Shown here piece after piece: positions 56,331-64,000 of a DNA stretch of 64,000 nucleotides. The stretch lies in the NCBI GenBank assembly GCA_905221605.1, contig CAJNDS010002824.1, positions 203,994 to 267,993 of the forward strand, written 5' to 3'. The notes under the pieces are model-generated. The model was not told where the DNA came from. It worked only from the letters and a program-made list of their open reading frames with translations, and made no database searches. The position numbers and the translations under genes are program-made. Each line of letters opens with the position of its first letter. Position 1 is the first letter of the stretch. The DNA is from Symbiodinium natans. Lineage: Eukaryota; Sar; Dinophyceae; Suessiales; Symbiodiniaceae.

Positions 56331-56585
56331 TCCGTTACGATCATCGGTACAGGGGAGGCACACACACACGAAGCCAGAATTGCCTAGATTTTTCGACCCC
56401 AGATATGGAGGTCGCAGAACCACAGCTGCAAGCCTCATGCGCACACTGCCTTCTGCTTCTACTGTCCCGCAACTCTCGCGGCGTCGCTAATCAAGAGTCG
56501 GCGTGACCAGCCTCGGCGGAGTCGGCAGAGTCCTCGCAATTGCAATTTACCAATAGAGTGCCGAGGTTTCCCGAAATAACAAACA

Positions 56586-57116
56586 ATGTTTTTTAGTTCG
56601 GAAATTAAGACAACGACTCCGCCGTTCTCCGCCAAGCTCGCCACCTTGGTCCGTTTTGCTCAGACTCCACGACTCTACGGGGTGGAGGGCCTCCATCACG
56701 CAGCAGAAAAGTGCGCTATGTTCTCAAGCATGTTAAGCCAAGGCAAGCGACAAGGACTTCCCAGTCTCTTCAAACACAGTCAAATCGTTTCAAAAGAGGT
56801 CAAACCCAGCCGGTCAAACCCGCCCAAGTTCACCTCAAACCCACCCGAAAACCCTCAGCGCCTTCAAAACCCACCTCCACCACCCGCACCCCTTCTAAAC
56901 AGGTCAATCCACCCCGAGTCCATTCAAAACACGGTCACTCACTCCAGTCTATTCAAAGCATGGCATCCAGCCAAATGGATCAGAGGGACCTTGAACCTTG
57001 CTGATATCTTCACTAAAAACATCACCGCTGCCTTGCTTAACCTGCACCGAAGTCGATTGGGTTTTGTGACTGTGCGCGATAGTCCAGCCGAAAGCCTGTT
57101 TGAGTTGTCGTTGTGA
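56586..57116 (+). pseudogene. Ty1/copia polyprotein remnant (RNase H C-terminus)
   Basis: Near the end of a 176-codon plus frame, LNLADIFTKN..LLNLHRSRLGF matches the C-terminal RNase H of copia-type polyproteins (the usual LADIFTK-P...F..LR..LG pattern). The preceding 90 residues are Pro/Ser-rich filler with no RNase H core, so the copy is rearranged and inactive. It shows that copia-type pol existed in this genome. Confidence 0.55.
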
Positions 57117-57693
57117 GCGTGGCGAAGTCTATGTCACTACTTGAAGTGTGTTGCTCAGTAGAGTCAGAACTTGCGCAGAAGTGTCGTCGACAGAACATTC
57201 CGTACGCAGATGTGGTTGTGGTTAACATGCAAGAACGAGGCATCAGAACCTCAAGATCCAGCATCACAGGACTCAGATGCTTTGAACAAGGACTCTTGCA
57301 TTCGTCAACGTCGCTGTGAAAAAATAAAGCATCAGGAGCAAAGAGATCGCCCAGACCTGAATCATGTGCAATACGGGCCCGAACATTGTCAAGAAGAGAC
57401 ATGAACTTTGAAGTCCATGATGTCTCCGGAGCTGACACAGGGGTCAGCAGTCCTACTGAAAGCACACCAAATGCTGACCCCCTGCGATTGGTTTTGGATC
57501 TTGAACAAATGCCTCTCAAAGCAGTATCATCACTGACCAATGAAGACCAGCATACATGCTGAGCATCAGCAAAGCGAAGGCTGCCCCAAACGCAAATTAA
57601 ACAAGCTCCGGACATCAGCCGATCCTCAATGGAAGCAAAATCGGAAAGCAACATTCTCTCTAATTCCACCACAATGAGCAAAGGCAGTGGCAT
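57037..57693 (-). pseudogene. Tyrosine recombinase fragment of a DIRS-like element
   Basis: A minus frame of 218 codons. GACLICVWGSLRFADAQHVC then WSSL resembles the arginine-I box of tyrosine recombinases (SLRxxD...W), followed by K-bearing SKTNRRGSAFGVL. The His/Arg/Tyr boxes are not visible, so it is partial. An RT-like region upstream on the same strand (58,685-59,105) gives the RT-then-recombinase order of DIRS elements. Confidence 0.45.
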
Positions 57694-58230
57694 AGCCTCC
57701 TTGCGAGGGGCATCACCTTAGCTTGTCGAGCTTCAAGTCAGATCATGAATGACCACAAGCACATGTCGAAAAATCGAATTGCTGATCTCAAGTAACGCAG
57801 CAAAGTGGTGTCACTGTTCCTGGTGAGCATGGATGAAAGAAGACGATCGGCATGTTTGCTTTCCAGTGCACCAGCAAACACAACGTGTTGGACAAGATCT
57901 CGCCAAAGTGGACAATTTTGGCTTAAAAGCGTCTATGTCTGTGCCCGGTGCAAAGCACTCATAAAGAAAATGGTCACTGTCCTGAAAATTCGAGGCGATG
58001 AGCTTCCCCTCACAGGGCTCCTCGCCCCGCGCGGGCCCCATCACTTGGCCGGAAAGGTGCATTCAAAAGCAGTATACTTCATGCCACAAGCTTGATTGCC
58101 CACAGCAACACAGCACCAATGAAGAAATTTACAATTCTGGCCAAACGAGAGCACAAACTCTTTGGTCGACAAGTTTGCAAACATGCAAGAGCAATCCAGT
58201 GCTGGGCACATCCTCCGGCCCCAAATCTCG

Positions 58231-59105
58231 CTAGAGTAGATTTTCGGAAAGCTTGGCTCGCAAACTGGACCGCCAACAGCCAAAGAAGCGAACGTCTCCG
58301 CCCATGACGTCCAAGAGAAGAACTCTGAGCAATGGCAGTGTCATGTCCCCTGCCAACAGAGAGGCGCAAATTCCCCGCGCCACGTCACTGCCATGTAAAT
58401 GGACTGCGTTTTCTGCTGGGTAAGCTCGCGTGGAAGCATATGAATCATCTCTGAAACAAAACATGTGGTTCTCGGCATCGCCCCGCGCCACGTCACTGCT
58501 ATGAACTCTCTGCTTCTTAAAACTCGAGTAATGAACACAAAAAACAAAAGAAGAAAGCAAGCGGGGTAGAATTGCTCTCAAACTCCCAAACGGCTTGCTT
58601 CGCTTCTGTAATTGTGATGTCTCTGGGTTTGGACGCGATAACACTTGACTTTGGAAAGAAGAAGCGAAAAAGCCAAAGTCCGGGTCATCTTCTTGCCACT
58701 GTGAAAAGTCCACAAAGACACAAAGTGCCGAAACCTCCAATAAAAAATGTTGGAATCGGGGTAATTTCCACATTGCAGAGAAGTGTGATGGCAAATCGAC
58801 ATGGCCACCACAATTGAAAAGCAAGCACGGACAGAACCCAACAAGGGGAGGGTATAAGACTCATTGATGTCACACAAAGCATTGGTATTGCAGATGCTGT
58901 CATCGACACCAATCTGTCGGGTCGACCATCGGAGGATACAATGCTCAGTTTCCCCACTGCCAGGCGATGTGGCAATCGTTGACGTGACCAAATAACCTGA
59001 TTCCACTTCTTGAGCCACCAACTGGCTAAGCAACTCCGAATTGGCTTCTGCAGATGACCAATTGCCCTCGCAAAGCAAAAGCTCAGCATCAATAGTGGAA
59101 TCCAA
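58231..59105 (-). pseudogene. Decayed reverse-transcriptase region of a DIRS-like element
   Basis: Minus frames alternate. One has NSELLSQLVAQEVESGYLV and later NTNALCDINESYTLPLLGSV; an overlapping one supplies RLAVGKLSIVSSDGRPDRLV. Such VGKLGI...RLVVDSS-type strings are typical of RT regions in dinoflagellate retroelements (from memory of the family, not checked). The needed frame changes show it is dead. The downstream part to 58,231 is open but unrecognised. Confidence 0.4.
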
Positions 59106-59340
59106 CTTCCGTGTTGCAAATACATTGCTTTTGGGAATGTTCTTGTCAAATCCAGTGGGAACCCTTGTTCATAATCAGCAAACTCAACGTTTGCAATGCA
59201 TACAAGCAATACGGTTGCCCATCGTCGACCTGCCAGTTCACCTCGGCGACGTTCCTCGTCCTACGGGCCCAGAGCCTGCCTCGACGGCAAGTGAACAATG
59301 AATCTTTACCACCTGAACAAACAAATCCCACAACTCTAAC

Positions 59341-59810
59341 TTGATTCGAAGCAAAGGGTCTAACGCCCCCCCCTCGGCTTGTTTAAGCGGGGTAAAACTT
59401 GCGTGGAAGCACACATGGAGCAGCTTCATCCGTTTTCTGCGCGGAATTGAAAAGCAACCTGCGCGCACGTTAACGCACCAGCCAATCCAGACCTTCTTCC
59501 AACTCAGAGAAATGTTGAAACACTGTGGCATCCAATGTGGAAAAAACAATGCTAACCATCACACTGTATTCCGAGGAGCAAAATCGCAAAGAACTGAAGT
59601 GTGCAATCAGAAGGAATCTTGGAAAAAAATGCCTATCTTTGCCACCAAACATCCAAGAAGAACTTCCGCATTGGAAAACAACACAGTGGCAACACATCCG
59701 GATTGACACTGCGGAAAGAAAACAAGCGCTGCACGGTTCTAGCTTTCTTTGGATGAGTAAGCATGCCAATGATCAGGCAAGTTGAAGCAACAGATTACTG
59801 CAACATCAGT
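59341..59810. other. Frames of uncertain status
   Basis: Overlapping frames on both strands (for example minus CCHCVVFQCGSSSWMFGGKD) with no recognisable domain; probably the 5' part of the decayed element that ends at 57,037. Confidence 0.3.
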
Positions 59811-60109
59811 TTTGTATCTCTCGCCCAGGTGATCGCCAAGATCGGAACTGCAAACGTCTTTTATAATATCGGAGCTTTTTTCTATTTCAGCCATTCAAGT
59901 GAAGATTTTGACTTAGCTATTGAAAAATCGTCTCTTAGAAATGCTTGCAACAAATCCGGCATTGCGTTTCTTTTTGAATTGACAAACAATGCAAAGCAAT
60001 CTAAGCCAGACATTCGTGGTCATAGATGTTGTTGGAAATTGACACTAAGTTCAATGTCTGCAAACAGCAAAATCCACCAGCTGCTGCTGCCATGGAAGTT
60101 TTGGCTTGA

Positions 60110-60195
60110 AGGGGGGCAAGAGAGACTTCAAGGGGGGCTTCAAGAAGGGCTTGAAGGGAAGCTTCAAGGGGGCTTTAAGGGGGCTTCACCCTTTA
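60110..60195 (+). repeat. GGCTTCAAGGGG minisatellite
   Basis: About seven 11-13 bp units. It is the inverted counterpart of the CCCCTTGAAGCC array at 61,805-61,978 and is followed by pieces of the same motif to 60,345. Confidence 0.75.
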
Positions 60196-60639
60196 AGCCT
60201 TCTTCAAATCTCTAAAACCCCTTTGAATCTTTCATTTTTAACGGTACTTCCACGTTGCGTTGAAAATCGATCAGTGTTCTTTTGTTCCATTTTGGTCAAC
60301 CTTTCAGCTTCCTTAGAATCTCTTCAAGCTTCAGGGCCCTTTTAGACCTTCCTTGAAACCCCGCTTGCGGCCTTCCCCTTTGCCTGCGACAAAGTGAGAA
60401 GAAGATTTCTCAGATTTGACTCCCTCGTTGCTTGTCGTCGTTCTGCAAGCCCGTAGAAAAAGAGAGGAACAAGAATTAGCCTAGATTTTACCCCCCGAGA
60501 AGACTTGTAGCCCCTAGAAGAGAAAAGAGAAAGTGAATTGTTCTAAATTCCACCCTACATTCTTCTTCTCCTTTCTTTTTGGTTCCCTCCAACCCCCCCG
60601 CTCTTTACTTCCAAAAAGTCTTCACTTCTCTAAAGACAA

Positions 60640-61115
60640 AAACAAAACAAGATTCGAGGGGGGGTGGAATTTAAACTAAAATCCCTCTCTCTTCTTCTCT
60701 GATTTTTCAAAGAACGAAATACAAAAAACAGAAAAGTTCAAGTAGAACGACAAGAAGCAAGAAGGCATCGGCTCGAAAGATAATTCTTGACTTCTCTGTC
60801 CTTCTCCAGGCACCGCAGGACGACAAAGAACGACGCGGAGGGGGACTTTTTCTTCGACATGCTACGCAGAACGAGCAGCCCCCCCCATTTACTTGTTGTA
60901 GGGAAGGGAACGTATTCTAAATTCCACCTCCGAATCTTTTTTGTTTTTTGTATTTCATCATTTGAAAAATCCAAGGAGAAGAGAGAAGGGAAGTTATTCT
61001 AAATTCTACGCCCCTCGATTTTTTTTGTTTTTTGTATTTCGTTATTCGAAAAATCAAGGGGAAGAGAGAAGGAATTTTAGTTTAAATTCCACCCCTCTTG
61101 TTCGAAAATCAGAGG
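60640..61115. repeat. Dispersed GGTGGAATTTAAA / TTTAAATTCCACC repeat
   Basis: Copies near 60,655, 60,915, 60,990 and 61,080 in alternating orientation share TCTAAATTCCACC, TTTTTTGTATTTC and GAGAAGAGAGAAGG. A related two-copy version lies at 36,527-36,700. Confidence 0.6.
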
Positions 61116-61384
61116 TGTGGAGACTTTTTACAACGCAATCACGTACAGTAGCATGTTTTTGGCTTGAATGTTTTTTTGTTGTGGCACGAGCTCGGCCAAC
61201 AACCCCATGTCTTGTAGCGGAAGGCTAGGGAAAGCGGCTTCGGCCTGCAAGTGCCCGACGCCTCCCATCTCAAGTGCGTGTGGCAAAGAGAGCTGCAAGG
61301 GGGGGCTTCAAAGGGGGATCAGAGAAAGCTGCAAAGGAAGGTTTCGGGGCTTGAAAGGGGGGTTTGAGACGCGGGCGTAAACGG

Positions 61385-61770
61385 CGCGAAGAAGGCCCAG
61401 GTACTAGGCCTCTTAAACTGCTCCCGGAAACCCGTACAGGGAGCAGTTTAAGAAGCCTCATAACTGGGCCTGCTTCGCAGAGGTTTCAGGAAGCAGTTTA
61501 AGAGGCCTAATAACTGGGCCTTCTTCGCGAGGTTCCAGGGAGCAGTTTAAGAGGCCTAATAGCTGGGCCTGCTTCGCAGGGGTTTCAGGGAGCAGTTTAA
61601 GAGGCCTAATAACTGGGCCTTCTTCACGAGGTTCCAGGGAGCAGTCTAAGAGGCCTAATAACTGGGCCTGCTTCGCAGGGGTTTCAGGGAGCAGTTTCCA
61701 GGGAGTTCAAGCGGCCTAATAACTGGGCTTGCTTTGCACGTTGCAGGGAGCAGTTTACGAGGTCGAGCAC
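61385..61770. repeat. ~50-bp tandem repeat
   Basis: Seven units like GGAGCAGTTTAAGAGGCCTA, ATAACTGGGCCTTCTTCGCG, AGGTTCCAG; the first unit is inverted (TAGGCCTCTTAAACTGCTCC), so the array starts with a fold-back. Confidence 0.8.
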
Positions 61771-61804
61771 CTGGGCCTTCTTCGCGACGTTAGGCTCGCG
61801 TCTT

Positions 61805-61978
61805 AAACCTCCCCTTCAGGCCCTCCTTGAAGCCTCCCTGTGAAGCTTCCCTTGAAGTCCCCCCTAGCTCCCCTTGAAGCCCCCCTTGAAGCCCCCTTCA
61901 AGCCTCTCTTGAAGCTCTTCTTGAAGTCTCCCTTGAAGCCCCCTTGAAGGCTCCCCCCCTTCAAGCCCCCCTCCATTA
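61805..61978 (-). repeat. CCCCTTGAAGCC minisatellite (inverted)
   Basis: About a dozen units, the reverse complement of 60,110-60,195, so the two arrays face each other across 1.6 kb. Confidence 0.8.
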
Positions 61979-62051
61979 AAACTGTTTGTATGGCTTGGCA
62001 CTTGATGACTGCGTCCTGTCCATCAGTTTCGCGGAACAAGTGAAGGAAGAG

Positions 62052-62495
62052 TCAAGCACCAGTCAGCTCCACCCCCTGGTGTGGGCACTTACGGACTCTC
62101 GCAAAACACTCCGAGATCCAAGTTCCACACCCTTGCAGGCCACAATGCCTCTGCTTGATCGAAGCAACAGCTCCATCCGTACCATCTTCCTTCCAGATCG
62201 CGGACTTGCCCGAGGTTTGGGCCAGCTGCACATCCAGAACGACATTGCTCATTGGTGGGTCTTTTCTTTGAGTGTGCAGGCCAGCCTGCAAGCCGGCCCC
62301 TGTTGCACCTGGGACCTTCGTTGAATGGGCTAAAGCTGATCGACTCTTGAGCTTTCTGATTTGGCTGGAGATGCGAATGTATGCTTGTGTCAGCTCAGCT
62401 TTTGAGTCGATGCTTTCGGACGTGTAGGAAGCAGCCTGTCGAGGATCTCTGAGTCTGTGCAGCATGTGCGCAGTACTTTGAGCTGCTTCCTCCAC
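62052..62495 (-). CDS. Hypothetical protein, minus strand
   Basis: 147 codons from ATG at 62495: MEEAAQSTAHMLHRLRDPRQ, AASYTSESIDSKAELTQAYI, then VVLDVQLAQTSGKSAIWKED and GCGTWISECFARVRKCPHQG. Good composition and no repeats. Unrecognised; could be a mobile-element protein given the neighbours. Confidence 0.5.
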   Translation of the reverse strand: MEEAAQSTAHMLHRLRDPRQAASYTSESIDSKAELTQAYIRISSQIRKLKSRSALAHSTKVPGATGAGLQAGLHTQRKDPPMSNVVLDVQLAQTSGKSAIWKEDGTDGAVASIKQRHCGLQGCGTWISECFARVRKCPHQGVELTGA

Positions 62496-62559
62496 GGGCG
62501 TGAGCGATATGGACTTTTCGAAGCTTCTTCAAAGGCGCACTTATAAGGCGAACACAGAC

Positions 62560-63006
62560 ATGCGAAGACCATGTGAGGAGCGAGGCTTCACATCCTACTC
62601 CTTTATGACCAGCGGATTCCGTTGCAGGAACACCATACAAGCTTTTGTACCCTTCATGAACCTTGTCTTGCACCGCCTGGAGCATAGCGGGCACCAGATT
62701 TCCATCACGAAGCCTTACAGTATGCGAAGTGGTAGCAGGGCGCCACAAAGCTGCACGAAGGGAGCCCGCAGGACACCGCAAAGCTATGTGATGCGAAGTG
62801 CAGGTTGCACAGCCCTTGGCAAAGGCAGCAGGGAAGGGTTGCAGTGTGCCGGTCATGCCAGAAGTCACGCTGCAACACGTGCCCCATCGACAGAAGTTCC
62901 CGGCCAACACACCCTGCAGAACCGTGAGCTGTGGCCACAGAACCTCACGAGGCCCGCTTGCAGGCTCCTGTGACACCCCTCTCTGCAGCGCACAGAGCAC
63001 CACCAA
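62560..63006 (-). CDS. Hypothetical coding region, frame uncertain, minus strand
   Basis: The minus frame reads MVVLCALQRGVSQEPASGPR, REVLWPQLTVLQGVLAGNFC and later MLQAVQDKVHEGYKSLYGVP. Other frames on both strands are also long, so only coding potential is claimed. Confidence 0.3.
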
Positions 63007-63530
63007 GCGTCATCTCAATACCTTACAGGGACGGAATTCAAAAAACCCCAAAGACCACAGTGACCACTTCCAGTCTCCGAGGGGCAGATGCGCAGCCTGA
63101 AGGCGTGACATGCGCTTCAACTTCCAAAACCATGGCCTGCTCGTGAGCGCAAGCATCACAATCATCACAGCAGGATGACTTGCGCTTGAAGCAAGCGCCG
63201 CCAGTTATTTGATAGCTTTGCAGCAAAGACCGGCTGGGGCGCGGAGAAAGGTTCTTTCGGGCGGTGGATGGGCCTAAATGTCGACCAGCAAGCCGGTGCA
63301 AGATTAAAGAAAGGCCTAAACCCCAAACCCTAAACCCTAAACCCTCAACGCTAAAAAGGAAGGCTAAGCGTAAGCAGTGATTGGAGGCAATCTCCGAAGT
63401 TGGTTTTCTTGTCATCTCGCATCAGCTAGCATTTCTCCAGGGTCTATTTCGCCTTTGGAGCATTCGCGCCCGCGCATTGCGCAGCCTCTTGGCCCCAGCC
63501 TTGCAATAGTCAGGTGTAGCAGGGTTCACC

Positions 63531-63733
63531 ATGCTGTTCACCACGTTCTTTGCGCTTGTTGCATGGAGCTTGGCCGGTCGAGCGGAAAGCGGGGGAGTCA
63601 CGCTGCAGGTTGCCAGAGTTGTGACGAAACCACCTTCCTTCAACCAAACGGGCGGGAACTTCCCTTGCCAGTTCCAAGGTGGAGGGGTGGCTGAATTCTT
63701 GTGCAACAGGGATAAGGGATATTCTTCTTGCGG
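63531..63733 (+). CDS. First exon of a secreted protein, plus strand
   Basis: ATG at 63531 with a clear signal peptide (MLFTTFFALVAWSLAGRAES) followed by GGVTLQVARVVTKPPSFNQT, GGNFPCQFQGGGVAEFLCNR, DKGYSSC. The site TTGCGG|GTAGTT is a plausible donor; without splicing a TAG follows at once. Three cysteines and an NQT sequon suit an extracellular protein. The proposed intron begins with the (GT)n tract. Confidence 0.55.
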
Positions 63734-63741
63734 GTAGTTCG

Positions 63742-64000
<259 letters not shown>

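Overview
The window looks like nuclear DNA of a dinoflagellate, most likely a Suessiales/Symbiodiniaceae-type genome. The reasons are TTTAGGG/CCCTAAA repeats by the hundred, short GC-rich exon-like blocks with GC-ending codons, GT and GC splice donors with AG|G acceptors, Ty1/copia- and DIRS-like remnants, and a relic of the dinoflagellate spliced leader (DinoSL) inside the LTRs of a retroelement. I see no bacterial operons, no tRNA or rRNA genes and no CRISPR array.

Layout. (1) 1-39,563 and 48,212-53,100 are a mosaic. Telomere-type repeats (TTTAGGG, CCCTAAA and many variants) alternate every few hundred bases with 50-200 bp non-repetitive islands. Many islands read as single exons: an open frame, high GC3, a plausible acceptor and donor. 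At least two dozen are flanked by CCCTAAA on the left and TTTAGGG on the right. The clearest case is a RING-H2 finger whose eight zinc ligands are spread in order over three minus-strand islands (18,777 to 17,202), so here the telomere-like DNA lies inside introns. Several families of small fold-back elements (MITE- or introner-like) are interspersed. (2) 23,030-26,290 is a break in the mosaic: an AT-rich degenerate tandem array, then mostly minus-strand coding sequence. (3) 39,568-48,211 is a complete, nearly pristine LTR retroelement on the minus strand. It has 218-bp LTRs differing at one base, a CCCTA target duplication, a primer-binding site matching the anticodon arm of tRNA-Met, a polypurine tract, and one uninterrupted 2,593-codon frame. 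That protein carries a WW-like, an S1-like and an MLLE/PABC domain plus six CCCH zinc fingers, but no protease, integrase or reverse transcriptase that I can find. (4) 53,100-64,000 has almost no telomere repeats. It holds a DUF3293-type gene, AT-rich and tandem satellites, a decayed copia RNase H end, a decayed DIRS-like RT/tyrosine recombinase element, inverted minisatellites, and finally a signal-peptide exon running into a long (GT)n tract.

Working together: the mosaic looks like genes with very short exons whose introns were colonised by telomere-repeat blocks and fold-back elements. A 38-bp telomere block flanked by a 16-bp direct repeat (27,996-28,065) shows that such blocks can arrive by insertion. 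Exon calls on both strands are interleaved, so some islands may be captured fragments rather than parts of working genes. Strand, frame and exon joins are inferences from reading alone.
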